Below are positions 47,966 through 60,512 of a DNA stretch of 64,000 nucleotides, in pieces. The DNA lies in NCBI RefSeq assembly GCF_029227915.1, contig NC_079887.1, forward strand, positions 17,855,650 through 17,919,649, read 5' to 3'. The stretch's first letter is position 1. Each line of letters starts with the position of its first letter. The notes below the pieces were generated by a model. It did no database searches. It was not told the origin of the DNA and was given only the letters and a program-made list of their open reading frames with translations. This DNA is from Hydractinia symbiolongicarpus (Eukaryota; Cnidaria; Hydrozoa; Anthoathecata; Hydractiniidae). A program made the translations under genes and the position numbers.

Positions 47966-49750
47966 GTTTAGAGGCCTGTGCGCGTAGTTCATTGCGTTTT
48001 AAAGACATGGCGCAATGGATAACGATTTGGGACGTCGTAGTCTATAGAGAGTGGCAAGGTTAGACCAATGGTAACCTGCGCAGGCACGTGAAACCACGTG
48101 ATTAACGTGTAAGGCCTTTATTAGGTGCCAAAAGGCCATATTACAGTGTTTAGAGGCCTGTGCGCGTAGTTTACTGTGTTTTAAAGACAAGGCGCAATTG
48201 AAAACGATTTGGGACGTCGTAGTCTATAGAGAGTGGCAAGGTTAGACCAATGGTAACCTGCGCAGGCACGTGAAACCACGTGATTTACGTGTAAGGCCTT
48301 TATTAGGTGTCAAAAGGCATATTACGGCCTTCAGAGGCCTGTAAGAGTAGTTGACGGTGTTATTAAGCCTAGGCGCAATGGAAAATGACTTGGGAAGTCG
48401 TAGTTCATTAAGAGTAGAGGGATTAGAGGAATGGTAAACAGCGCAGGCACGTGGAACCACGTGCTTTACGTGTAAGGCCTTTATTAGACATCAAAAGGCC
48501 ATATTACAGTGTTTAGAGGCCTGTAAGCGTAGTTGACTGTGTTTTAAAGACTTGGCGCAATGGAAAAAGACTTGGGACGTCGTAGTCTAATGAGAGTTGA
48601 AGGACTAGATCAATGGTAACCTGCGCAGGCACGTGGAACCACGTGATTTACGTGTAAGGCTTTTATTAAGTGTCAAAAGGCATAATACGGTCTTCAGAGG
48701 CCTGTAAGAGTATTTGCCGGTGTTATTAAGCCTAGGCGCAATGGAAAACGACTTGGTACGTCGTAGTCTATTGATGGTGGAAGGAATAGACCAATGGTAA
48801 CCAGCGCAAGCACGTGGAACCACGTGATTTAAGTGAAAGGCCCTTACTAGCTGTGAAAAGGCCATTTTACGGTCTTTAGAGGTCTGTAAGCGTAGTTGAC
48901 GGTGTTATAAAGCCATGGCGCAATGGAAAACGACTTGGGAAGTCTTAGTCCATTGACAGTGGAAGGATTAGACCACTGTTAAACAGCGCAGGCATGTGGA
49001 ACCACGTGCTTTACGTGTAAGGCCTTTATTAGGCATCGAAAGGCCATATTACAGTCTTTACAGGCCTGTGCGCGTAGTTGACTGTGTTTTAAAGACTTGG
49101 CGCAATGGAAAAAGACTTGGGACGTCGTAGTCTAATGAGAGTTGAAGGACTAGATCAATGGTAACCTGCGCAGGCACGTGGAACTACGTGATTTATGTGT
49201 AAGGCCTTTATTAGGCATCAAAATGCCATATTACGGTCTTTAGAGGCCTGTGCGCGTAGTTTACTGTGTTTTAAAGACATGGCGCAATGGAAAACGATTT
49301 GGGACGTCGTAGTCTATAGAGAGTGGCAAGGTTAGACCAATGGTAACCTGCGCAGGCACGTGAAACCACGTGATTTACGTGTAAGGCCTTTATTAGGTGT
49401 CAAAAGGCATATTCCGCCTTCAGGGGCCTGTAAGAGTAGTTGACGGTGTTATTAAGCCTAGGCGCAATGGAACATGACTTGGGAAGTCGTAGTCCATTGA
49501 GAGTGGAGTGATTAGACGAATGGTAAACAGCGCAGGCACGTGGAACCACGTGCTTTACGTGTAAGGCCTTTATTAGGCATCAAAAAGCCATATTACAGTG
49601 TTTAGAGGCCTGTGCGCGTAGTTGACTGTGTTTTAAAGACATGACGCAGTGGAAAACGATTTGGGACTTCGTAGTGCGTTGAGAGTGTAAGGATTAGACC
49701 AACCTGTGTTTTAAGACTTGGCGCAATGGAAAAAGACTTGGGACGTCGTA
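47536..49750. repeat. 4076-bp-spaced duplication, copy 1
   Basis: Derivative of the 3715-bp unit (offset 12417 to unit 1, then 12235 after loss of one 182-bp monomer at GCATCGAAAGG near 49035). One internal monomer is also swapped: 48345-48527 carries GTTCATTAAGAGTAGAGG where unit 1 has a CGAAGGCACGTGG monomer. Repeats at 51612-53827. Confidence 0.85.
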
Positions 49751-49865
49751 GTCTAATGAGAGTTGAAGGACTAGATCAATGGTAACCTGCACAGGCATGT
49801 GGAACTACGTGATTTATGTGTAAGGCCTTTATTAGGCAGCAAAAGGCCCTATTACAGCGTTTAGA
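49607..49865. repeat. Fused monomer pair, 104-bp deletion (copy 4 of 8)
   Basis: Junction begins at 49696, followed by a private 1-bp loss (GTTTTAAGACTTGG), making the fusion 259 bp. Confidence 0.92.
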
Positions 49866-51389
49866 GGCCTGTAAGCGTAGTTGACTGTGTTTTAAAGACA
49901 TGACGCAATGGAAAACAACTTGGGACGTCGTAGTCTATAGAGAGTGGAAAGATTAGACCAATGGTAACCTGTGCAGGCACGTGAAACCACGTGATTAACG
50001 TGTAAGGCTCTTCTTAGGCATCAAAATGCCATATTACGGTCTTTAGAACCTGTGCGCGTAGTTCACTGTGTTTTAAAGACATGGCGCAATGGAAAACGAT
50101 TTGGGACGTCGTAGTCTAATGAGAGTTGAAGGACTAGACCATTGTTAAACAGCGCAGGCATGTGGAACCACGTGCTTTACGTGTAAGGGGCCTTTATTAG
50201 GCATCAAAAGGCCATATGACAGTGTTTAAAGGCCTGTAAGCGTAGTTGACTGTGTTTTAAAAACATGACGCAGTGGAAAACAACTTTGGACGTGGTAGTC
50301 CGTTGACAGTGAAAGGATTAGACCAATGGTAACCTGTGCAGGCACGTGGAACCACGTGATTTACGTACAAGGCTTTTATTAAGCATCAGAAGGCCATATT
50401 ACAGTCTTTACAGGCCCGTGCGCGTAGTTGACGGTGTTATAAAGCCATGGCGCAATGGAAAACGACTTGGGAAGTCTTAGTCCATTGAGAGTGGAAGGAT
50501 TAGACCATTGTTAAACAGCGCAGGCATGTGGAACCACGTGCTTTACGTGTAAGGCCTTTATTAGGCATCAAAAGGCCACATTACAGTGTTTAGAGGCCTG
50601 TAAGCGTAGTTGACTGTGTTTTAAAGACATGACGCAGTGGAAAACAACTTGGGACGTCGTAGTCCATTGACAGTGAAAGGATTAGACCAATGGTAACCTG
50701 CGCAGGCACGTGAAACAACGTGATTTACGTGTAAGGCTCTTTTTAGGCATCAAAATGCCATATTACGGCGTTTAGAGGCCTGTGCGCGTAGTTTATTGTG
50801 TTTTAAAGACATGGCGCAATAGATAACGATTTGGGACGTCGTAGTCTATAGAGAGTGGCAAGGTTAGACCAATGGTAACCTGCGCAGGCACGTGAAACCA
50901 CGTGATTTACGTGTAAGGCCTTTATTAGGTGTCAAAAGGCCATATTACAGTCTTTAGAGGCCTGTGCGCGTAGTTCACTGTGTTTTAAAGACATGGCGCA
51001 ATGGAAAACGATTTGGGACGTCGTAGTCTATAGAGAGTGGCAAGGTTAGACCAATGGTAACCTGCGCAGGCACTAGGAACTACGTGATTTATGTGTAAGG
51101 CCTTTATTAGGCATCAAAAATCCATATTACAGTGTTTAGAGGCCTGTGCGCGTAGTTGACTGTGTTTTAAAGACATGACGCAGTGGAAAACGATTTGGGA
51201 CTTCGTAGTGCATTGAGAGTGTAAGGATTAGACCAATGGTAACATGCGCAGGCACGTTAAACCACGTGATTTACGTGTAAGGCTTTATTAAGTGTCAAAA
51301 GGCATATTACGGCCTTCAGAGGCCTGTAAGAGTAGTTGACGGTGTTATTAAGCCTAGGCGCAATGGAAAACGACTTGGTACGTCGTAGT
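49751..51389. repeat. Continuation of the 3715-type unit, then a mosaic
   Basis: Carries the TAAGGGGCC insertion at 50184 and the GGCCCGTGCGCG variant near 50414. From about 50580 to 51060 it follows 5780-6260 (GTAGTTTATTGTG), with the private word GCGCAATAGATAACG. The stretch from about 49054 to 51060 recurs at about 61909-63920, offset near 12857. Near 51070 CACTAGGAAC breaks a CACGTG. Confidence 0.8.
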
Positions 51390-53829
51390 CTATTGATGGT
51401 GGAAGGATTAGACCAATGATAACCAGCGCAAGCACGTGGAACCACGTGATTTAAGTGAAGAGCCCTTACTAGCTGTCAAAAGGCCATTTTACGGTCTTTA
51501 GAAGTCTGTAAGCGTAGTTGACGGCGTTATAAAGCCATGGCACAATGGAAAACGACTTGGGAAGTCTTAGTCCATTGACAGTGGAAGGATTGGACAATTG
51601 TTAAACAGCGCAGGCACGTGGAACCACGTGATTTACGTACAAGGCTTTTATTAAGCATCAAAAGGCCATATTACAGTCTTTACAGGCCTGTGCGCGTAGT
51701 TGACTGTGTTTTAAAGACTTGGCGCAATGGAAAAAGACTTGGGACGTCGTAGTCTAATGAGAGTTGAAGGACTAGATCAATGGTAACCTGCGCAGGCACG
51801 TGGAACTACGTGATTTATGTGTAAGGCCTTTATTAGGCAGCAAAAGGCCATATTACAGCGTTTAGAGGCCTGTAAGTGTAGTTGACTGTGTTTTAAAGAC
51901 ATGACGCAATGGAAAACAACTTGGGACGTCGTAGTCTATAGAGAGTGGAAAGATTAGACCAATGGTAACCTGCGCAGGCACGTGAAACCATGTGATTTAC
52001 GTGTAAGGCTCTTTTTAGGCATCAAAATGCCATTTTACGCCGTTTAGAGGCCTGTGCGCGTAGTTCATTGCGTTTTAAAGACATGGCGCAATGGATAACG
52101 ATTTGGGACGTCGTAGTCTATAGAGAGTGGCAAGGTTAGACCAATGGTAACCTGCGCAGGCACGTGAAACCACGTGATTAACGTGTAAGGCCTTTATTAG
52201 GTGCCAAAAGGCCATATTACAGTCTTTAGAGGCCTGTGCGCGTAGTTTACTGTGTTTTAAAGACAAGGCGCAATTGAAAACGATTTGGGACGTCGTAGTC
52301 TATAGAGAGTGGCAAGGTTAGACCAATGGTAACCTGCGCAGGCACGTGAAACCACGTGATTTACGTGTAAGGCCTTTATTAGGTGTCAAAAGGCATATTA
52401 CGGCCTTCAGAGGCCTGTAAGAGTAGTTGACGGTGTTATTAAGCCTAGGCGCAATGGAAAATGACTTGGGAAGTCGTAGTTCATTAAGAGTAGAGGGATT
52501 AGAGGAATGGTAAACAGCGCAGGCACGTGGAACCACGTGCTTTACGTGTAAGGCCTTTATTAGACATCAAAAGGCCATATTACAGTGTTTAGAGGCCTGT
52601 AAGCGTAGTTGACTGTGTTTTAAAGACTTGGCGCAATGGAAAAAGACTTGGGACGTCGTAGTCTAATGAGAGTTGAAGGACTAGATCAATGGTAACCTGC
52701 GCAGGCACGTGGAACCACGTGATTTACGTGTAAGGCTTTTATTAAGTGTCAAAAGGCATAATACGGCCTTCAGAGGCCTGTAAGAGTATTTGCCGGTGTT
52801 ATTAAGCCTAGGCGCAATGGAAAACGTCTTGGTACGTCGTAGTCTATTGATGGTGGAAGGAATAGACCAATGGTAACCAGCGCAAGCACGTGGAACCACG
52901 TGATTTAAGTGAAAGGCCCTTACTAGCTGTGAAAAGGCCATTTTACGGTCTTTAGAGGTCTGTAAGCGTAGTTGACGGTGTTATAAAGCCATGGCGCAAT
53001 GGAAAACGACTTGGGAAGTCTTAGTCCATTGACAGTGGAAGGATTAGACCACTGTTAAACAGCGCAGGCATGTGGAACCACGTGCTTTACGTGTAAGGCC
53101 TTTATTAGGCATCGAAAGGCCATATTACAGTCTTTACAGGCCTGTGCGCGTAGTTGACTGTGTTTTAAAGACTTGGCGCAATGGAAAAAGACTTGGGACG
53201 TCGTAGTCTAATGAGAGTTGAAGGACTAGATCAATGGTAACCTGCGCAGGCACGTGGAACTACGTGATTTATGTGTAAGGCCTTTATTAGGCATCAAAAT
53301 GCCATATTACGGTCTTTAGAGGCCTGTGCGCGTAGTTTACTGTGTTTTAAAGACATGGCGCAATGGAAAACGATTTGGGACGTCGTAGTCTATAGAGAGT
53401 GGCAAGGTTAGACCAATGGTAACCTGCGCAGGCACGTGAAACCACGTGATTTACGTGTAAGGCCTTTATTAGGTGTCAAAAGGCATATTCCGCCTTCAGG
53501 GGCCTGTAAGAGTAGTTGACGGTGTTATTAAGCCTAGGCGCAATGGAACATGACTTGGGAAGTCGTAGTCCATTGAGAGTGGAGTGATTAGACGAATGGT
53601 AAACAGCGCAGGCACGTGGAACCACGTGCTTTACGTGTAAGGCCTTTATTAGGCATCAAAAAGCCATATTACAGTGTTTAGAGGCCTGTGCGCGTAGTTG
53701 ACTGTGTTTTAAAGACATGACGCAGTGGAAAACGATTTGGGACTTCGTAGTGCGTTGAGAGTGTAAGGATTAGACCAACCTGTGTTTTAAAGACTTGGCG
53801 CAATGGAAAAAGACTTGGGACGTCGTAGT
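51390..53829. repeat. 2440-bp tandem duplication, unit 1 (contains 4076-spaced copy 2)
   Basis: Begins at CTATTGATGGTGG with the AAGTGAAGAGCCC and GGCACAATGG variants and is followed directly by a second copy from 53830. From about 51612 to 53827 it is also the second copy of 47536-49750. Confidence 0.85.
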
Positions 53830-53942
53830 CTATTGATTGTGGAAGGATTAGACCAATGATAACCAGCGCAAGCACGTGGAACCACGTGATTTAAGTGAAG
53901 AGCCCTTACTAGCTGTCAAAAGGCCATTTTACGGTCTTTAGA
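53683..53942. repeat. Fused monomer pair, 104-bp deletion (copy 5 of 8)
   Basis: Junction begins at 53772. The 2440-bp duplication breakpoint near 53830 falls inside the second half of this fused pair, which therefore ends in the AGTCTGTAAGCG class. Confidence 0.9.
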
Positions 53943-55010
53943 AGTCTGTAAGCGTAGTTGACGGCGTTATAAAGCCATGGCACAATGGAAAACGACTTGG
54001 GAAGTCTTAGTCCATTGAGAGTGGAAGGATTGGACAATTGTTAAACAGCGCAGGCACGTGGAACCACGTGATTTACGTACAAGGCTTTTATTAAGCATCA
54101 AAAGGCCATATTACAGTCTTTACAGGCCTGTGCGCGTAGTTGACTGTGTTTTAAAGACTTGGCGCAATGGAAAAAGACTTGGGACGTCGTAGTCTAATGA
54201 GAGTTGAAGGACTAGATCAATGGTAACCTGCGCAGGCACGTGGAACTACGTGATTTATGTGTAAGGCCTTTATTAGGCAGCAAAAGGCCATATTACAGCG
54301 TTTAGAGGCCTGTAAGTGTAGTTGACTGTGTTTTAAAGACATGACGCAATGGAAAACAACTTGGGACGTCGTAGTCTATAGAGAGTGGAAAGATTAGACC
54401 AATGGTAACCTGCACAGGCACGTGAAACCATGTGATTTACGTGTAAGGCTCTTTTTAGGCATCAAAATGCCATTTTACGGCGTTTAGAGGCCTGTGCGCG
54501 TAGTTCATTGCGTTTTAAAGACATGGCGCAATGGATAACGATTTGGGACGTCGTAGTCTATAGAGAGTGGCAAGGTTAGACCAATGGTAACCTGCGCAGG
54601 CACGTGAAACCACGTGATTAACGTGTAAGGCCTTTATTAGGTGCCAAAAGGCCATATTACAGTCTTTAGAGGCCTGTGCGCGTAGTTTACTGTGTTTTAA
54701 AGACAAGGCGCAATTGAAAACGATTTGGGACGTCGTAGTCTAATAGAGAGTGGCAAGGTTAGACCAATGGTAACCTGCGCAGGCACGTGAAACCACGTGA
54801 TTTACGTGTAAGGCCTTTATTAGGTGTCAAAAGGCATATTACGGCCTTCAGAGGCCTGTAAGAGTAGTTGACGGTGTTATTAAGCCTAGGCGCAATGGAA
54901 AATGACTTGGGAAGTCGTAGTTCAATAAGAGTAGAGGGATTAGAGGAATGGTAAACAGCGCAGGCACGTGGAACCACGTGCTTTACGTGTAAGGCCTTTA
55001 TTAGACATCA
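53830..55010. repeat. 2440-bp tandem duplication, unit 2 (partial)
   Basis: Copies 51390-52570 at offset 2440, becoming 2441 after a 1-bp insertion near 54740 (AGTCTAATAGAGAG). It diverges near 55010, where two monomers (364 bp) with AAAGAACATTTTACGG and TTTAGGTGTCTG have been inserted before the order resumes at offset 2805. Confidence 0.83.
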
Positions 55011-56174
55011 AAAAGCCATATTACAGTGTTTAGAGGCCTGTGCGCGTAGTTGACTGTGTTTTAAAGACATGACGCAGTGGAAAACGATTTGGGACTTCGT
55101 AGTGCGTTGAGAGTGTAAGGATTAGACCAATGGTAACATGCGCAGGCACGTGGAACCACGTGATTTAAGTGAAAGGCCCTTACTAGCTGTCAAAAGAACA
55201 TTTTACGGTCTTTAGGTGTCTGTAAGCGTAGTTGACGATGTTATAAAGCCATGGCGCAATGGAAAACGACTTGGGAAGTCTTAGTCCATTGAGAGTGGAA
55301 GGATTAGACCATTGTTAAACAGCGCAGGCATGTGGAACCACGTGCTTTACGTGTAAGGCCTTTATTAGACATCAAAAGGCCATATTACAGTATTTAGAGG
55401 CCTGTAAGCGTAGTTGACTGTGTTTTAAAGACTTGGCGCAATGGAAAAAGACTTGGGACGTCGTAGTCTAATGAGAGTTGAAGGACTAGATCAATGGTAA
55501 CCTGCGCAGGCACGTGGAACCACGTGATTTACGTGTAAGGCTTTTATTAAGTGTCAAAAGGCATAATACGGCCTTCAGAGTCCTGTAAGAGTATTTGCCG
55601 GTGTTATTAAGCCTAGGCGCAATGGAAAACGACTTGGTACGTCGTAGTCTATTGATGGTGGAAGGAATAGACCAATGGTAACCAGCGCAAGCACGTGGAA
55701 CCACGTGATTTAAGTGAAAGGCCCTTACTAGCTGTGAAAAGGCCATTTTACGGTCTTTAGAGGTCTGTAAGCGTAGTTGACGGTGTTATAAAGCCATGGC
55801 GCAATGGAAAACGACTTGGGAAGTCTTAGTCCATTGACAGTGGAAGGATTAGACCACTGTTAAACAGCGCAGGCATGTGGAACCACGTGCTTTACGTGTA
55901 AGGCCTTTATTAGGCATCGAAAGGCCATATTACAGTCTTTACAGGACTGTGCGCGTAGTTGACTGTGTTTTAAAGACTTGGCGCAATGGAAAAAGACTTG
56001 GGACGTCGTAGTCTAATGAGAGTTGAAGGACTAGATCAATGGTAACCTGCGCAGGCACGTGGAACTACGTGATTTATGTGTAAGGCCTTTATTAGGCATC
56101 AAAATGCCATTTTACGGTCTTTAGAGGCCTGTGCGCGTAGTTCACTGTGTTTTAAAGACATGGCGCAATGGAAA
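54538..56174. repeat. 1637-bp (nine-monomer) tandem duplication, unit 1
   Basis: Landmarks: GTTCAATAAGAGTAG near 54919, AAAGAACATTTTACGG near 55192, TTTAGGTGTCTG near 55212, ACAGTATTTAG near 55386, CAGAGTCCTG near 55576 and GAGTATTTGCCGG near 55589. All recur 1636 bp later. Confidence 0.87.
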
Positions 56175-57890
56175 ACGATTTGGGACGTCGTAGTCTATAG
56201 AGAGTGGCAAGGTTAGACCAATGGTAACCTGCGCAGGCACGTGAAACCACGTGATTAACGTGTAAGGCCTTTATTAGGTGCCAAAAGGCCATATTACAGT
56301 CTTTAGAGGCCTGTGCGCGTAGTTTACTGTGTTTTAAAGACAAGGCGCAATTGAAAACGATTTGGGACGTCGTAGTCTATAGAGAGTGGCAAGGTTAGAC
56401 CAATGGTAACCTGCGCAGGCACGTGAAACCACGTGATTTACGTGTAAGGCCTTTATTAGGTGTCAAAAGGCATATTACGGCCTTCAGAGGCCTGTAAGAG
56501 TAGTTGACGGTGTTATTAAGCCTAGGCGCAATGGAAAATGACTTGGGAAGTCGTAGTTCAATAAGAGTAGAGGGATTAGAGGAATGGTAAACAGCGCAGG
56601 CACGTGGAACCACGTGCTTTACGTGTAAGGCCTTTATTAGACATCAAAAAGCCATATTACAGTGTTTAGAGGCCTGTGCGCGTAGTTGACTGTGTTTTAA
56701 AGACATGACGCAGTGGAAAACGATTTGGGACTTCGTAGTGCGTTGAGAGTGTAAGGATTAGACCAATGGTAACATGCGCAGGCACGTGGAACCACGTGAT
56801 TTAAGTGAAAGGCCCTTACTAGCTGTCAAAAGAACATTTTACGGTCTTTAGGTGTCTGTAAGCGTAGTTGACGATGTTATAAAGCCATGGCGCAATGGAA
56901 AACGACTTGGGAAGTCTTAGTCCATTGAGAGTGGAAGGATTAGACCATTGTTAAACAGCGCAGGCATGTGGAACCACGTGCTTTACGTGTAAGGCCTTTA
57001 TTAGACATCAAAAGGCCATATTACAGTATTTAGAGGCCTGTAAGCGTAGTTGACTGTGTTTTAAAGACTTGGCGCAATGGAAAAAGACTTGGGACGTCGT
57101 AGTCTAATGAGAGTTGAAGGACTAGATCAATGGTAACCTGCGCAGGCACGTGGAACCACGTGATTTACGTGTAAGGCTTTTATTAAGTGTCAAAAGGCAT
57201 AATACGGCCTTCAGAGTCCTGTAAGAGTATTTGCCGGTGTTATTAAGCCTAGGCGCAATGGAAAACGACTTGGTACGTCGTAGTCTATTGATGGTGGAAG
57301 GAATAGACCAATGGTAACCAGCGCAAGCACGTGGAACCACGTGATTTAAGTGAAAGGCCCTTACTAGCTGTGAAAAGGCCATTTTACGGTCTTTAGAGGT
57401 CTGTAAGCGTAGTTGACGGTGTTATAAAGCCATGGCGCAATGGAAAACGACTTGGGAAGTCTTAGTCCATTGACAGTGGAAGGATTAGACCACTGTTAAA
57501 CAGCGCAGGCATGTGGAACCCCGTGCTTTACGTGTAAGGCCTTTATTAAGCATCGAAAGGCCATATTACAGTCTTTACAGGCCTGTGCGCGTAGTTGACT
57601 GTGTTTTAAAGACTTGGCGCAATGGAAAAAGACTTGGGACGTCGTAGTCTAATGAGAGTTGAAGGACTAGATCAATGGTAACCTGCGCAGGCACGTGGAA
57701 CTACGTGATTTATGTGTAAGGCCTTTATTAGGCATCAAAATGCCATATTACGGTCTTTAGAGGCCTGTGCGCGTAGTTCACTGTGTTTTAAAGACATGGC
57801 GCAATGGAAAACGATTTGGGACGTCGTAGTCTATAGAGAGTGGCAAGGTTAGACCAATGGTAACCTGCGCAGGCACGTGAAACCACGTGA
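56175..57890. repeat. 1637-bp tandem duplication, unit 2
   Basis: Copies 54538-56254 without the 1-bp insertion. It has a private CCCCGTGC near 57520 that breaks the CACGTG dyad. The start is recognised by GGAAAACG replacing GGATAACG. Confidence 0.85.
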
Positions 57891-58123
57891 TTTACGTGTA
57901 AGGCCTTTATTAGGTGTCAAAAGGCATATTCCGCCTTCAGGGGCCTGTAAGAGTAGTTGACGGTGTTATTAAGCCTAGGCGCAATGGAACATGACTTGGG
58001 AAGTCGTAGTCCATTGAGAGTGGAGTGATTAGACGAATGGTAAACAGCGCAGGCACGTGGAACCACGTGCTTTACGTGTAAGGCCTTTATTAGGCATCAA
58101 AAAGCCATATTACAGTGTTTAGA

Positions 58124-58383
58124 GGCCTGTGCGCGTAGTTGACTGTGTTTTAAAGACATGACGCAGTGGAAAACGATTTGGGACTTCGTAGTGCGTTGAG
58201 AGTGTAAGGATTAGACCAACCTGTGTTTTAAAGACTTGGCGCAATGGAAAAAGACTTGGGACGTCGTAGTCTAATGAGAGTTGAAGGACTAGATCAATGG
58301 TAACCTGCACAGGCATGTGGAACTACGTGATTTATGTGTAAGGCCTTTATTAGGCAGCAAAAGGCCCTATTACAGCGTTTAGA
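58124..58383. repeat. Fused monomer pair, 104-bp deletion (copy 6 of 8)
   Basis: Junction begins at 58213. Confidence 0.92.
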
Positions 58384-59657
58384 GGCCTGTAAGCGTAGTT
58401 GACTGTGTTTTAAAGACATGACGCAATGGAAAACAACTTGGGACGTCGTAGTCTATAGAGAGTGGAAAGATTAGACCAATGGTAACCTGTGCAGGCACGT
58501 GAAACCACGTGATTTACGTGTAAGGCTCTTCTTAGGCATCAAAATGCCATATTACGGTCTTTAGAAGCCTGTGCGCGTAGTTCACTGTGTTTTAAAGACA
58601 TGGCGCAATGGAAAACGATTTGGGACGTCGTAGTCTAATGAGAGTTGAAGGACTAGACCATTGTTAAACAGCGCAGGCATGTGGAACCACGTGCTTTACG
58701 TGTAAGGGGCCTTTATTAGGCATCAAAAGGCCATATGACAGTGTTTAAAGGCCTGTAAGCGTAGTTGACTGTGTTTTAAAGACATGACGCAGTGGAAAAC
58801 AACTTTGGACGTCGTAGTCCGTTGACAGTGAAAGGATTAGACCAATGGTAACCTGTGCAGGCACGTGGAACCACGTGATTTACGTACAAGGCTTTTATTA
58901 AGCATCAGAAGGCCATATTACAGTCTTTACAGGCCCGTGCGCGTAGTTGACGGTGTTATAAAGCCATGGCGCAATGGAAAACGACTTGGGAAGTCTTAGT
59001 CCATTGAGAGTGGAAGGATTAGACCATTGTTAAACAGCGCAGGCATGTGGAACCACGTGCTTTACGTGTAAGGCCTTTATTAGGCATCAAAAGGCCACAT
59101 TACAGTGTTTAGAGGCCTGTAAGCGTAGTTGACTGTGTTTTAAAGACATGACGCAGTGGAAAACAACTTGGGACGTCGTAGTCCATTGACAGTGAAAGGA
59201 TTAGACCAATGGTAACCTGCGCAGGCACGTGAAACCACGTGATTTATGTGTAAGGCCTTTATTAGGCATCAAAATGCCATATTACGGTCTTTAGAGGCCT
59301 GTGCGCGTAGTTTACTGTGTTTTAAAGACATGGCGCAATGGAAAACGATTTGGGACGTCGTAGTCTATAGAGAGTGGCAAGGTTAGACCAATGGTAACCT
59401 GCGCAGGCACGTGAAACCACGTGATTTACGTGTAAGGCCTTTATTAGGTGTCAAAAGGCATATTCCGCCTTCAGGGGCCTGTAAGAGTAGTTGACGGTGT
59501 TATTAAGCCTAGGCGCAATGGAACATGACTTGGGAAGTCGTAGTCCATTGAGAGTGGAGTGATTAGACGAATGGTAAACAGCGCAGGCACGTGGAACCAC
59601 GTGCTTTACGTGTAAGGCCTTTATTAGGCATCAAAAAACCATATTACAGTGTTTAGA

Positions 59658-59917
59658 GGCCTGTGCGCGTAGTTGACTGTGTTTTAAAGACATGACGCAG
59701 TGGAAAACGATTTGGGACTTCGTAGTGCGTTGAGAGTGTAAGGATTAGACCAACCTGTGTTTTAAAGACTTGGCGCAATGGAAAAAGACTTGGGACGTCG
59801 TAGTCTATTGATTGTGGAAGGATTAGACCAATGATAACCAGCGCAAGCACGTGGAACCACGTGATTTAAGTGAAGAGCCCTTACTAGCTGTCAAAAGGCC
59901 ATTTTACGGTCTTTAGA
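59658..59917. repeat. Fused monomer pair, 104-bp deletion (copy 7 of 8)
   Basis: Junction begins at 59747. The preceding monomer reads CAAAAAACCATATTAC, a private change. Confidence 0.92.
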
Positions 59918-60099
59918 AGTCTGTAAGCGTAGTTGACGGCGTTATAAAGCCATGGCACAATGGAAAACGACTTGGGAAGTCTTAGTCCATTGAGAGTGGA
60001 AGGATTGGACAATTGTTAAACAGCGCAGGCACGTGGAACCACGTGATTTACGTACAAGGCTTTTATTAAGCATCAAAAGGCCTTATTACAGTCTCTACA

Positions 60100-60281
60100 G
60101 GCCTGTGCGCGTAGTTGACTGTGTTTTAAAGACTTGGCGCAATGGAAAAAGACTTGGGACGTCGTAGTCTATTGATTGTGGAAGGATTAGACCAATGATA
60201 ACCAGCGCAAGCACGTGGAACCACGTGATTTAAGTGAAGAGCCCTTACTAGCTGTCAAAAGGCCATTTTACGGTCTTTAGA
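60100..60281. repeat. Converted monomer
   Basis: At the equivalent site in 54125-54306 (and 51685-51866) the monomer reads CTAATGAGAGTTGAAGG and GGAACTACGTGATTTATG. Here, from about 60166 to 60301, it instead carries CTATTGATTGTGG, GATAACCAGCGC, AAGTGAAGAGCCC and AGAAGTCTG, identical to 59802-59937 two monomers upstream. The flanks keep the same offset on both sides, so this is replacement without length change, as expected for gene conversion. Confidence 0.82.
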
Positions 60282-60512
60282 AGTCTGTAAGCGTAGTTGA
60301 CTGTGTTTTAAAGACATGACGCAATGGAAAACAACTTGGGACGTCGTAGTCTATAGAGAGTGGAAAGATTAGACCAATGGTAACCTGCACAGGCACGTGA
60401 AACCATGTGATTTACGTGTAAGGCTCTTTTTAGGCATCAAAATGCCATTTTACGGCGTTTAGAGGCCTGTGCGCGTAGTTCATTGCGTTTTAAAGACATG
60501 GCGCAATGGATA

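Larger units (their letters stand above)
56175..59245. repeat. 4338-bp-spaced duplication, copy 1
   Basis: About 17 monomers matching 60513-63583 at offset 4338, including the fusion junction, the TAAGGGGCC insertion at 58703 and GGCCCGTGCGCG near 58932. It overlaps the second 1637-bp unit. Confidence 0.85.
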
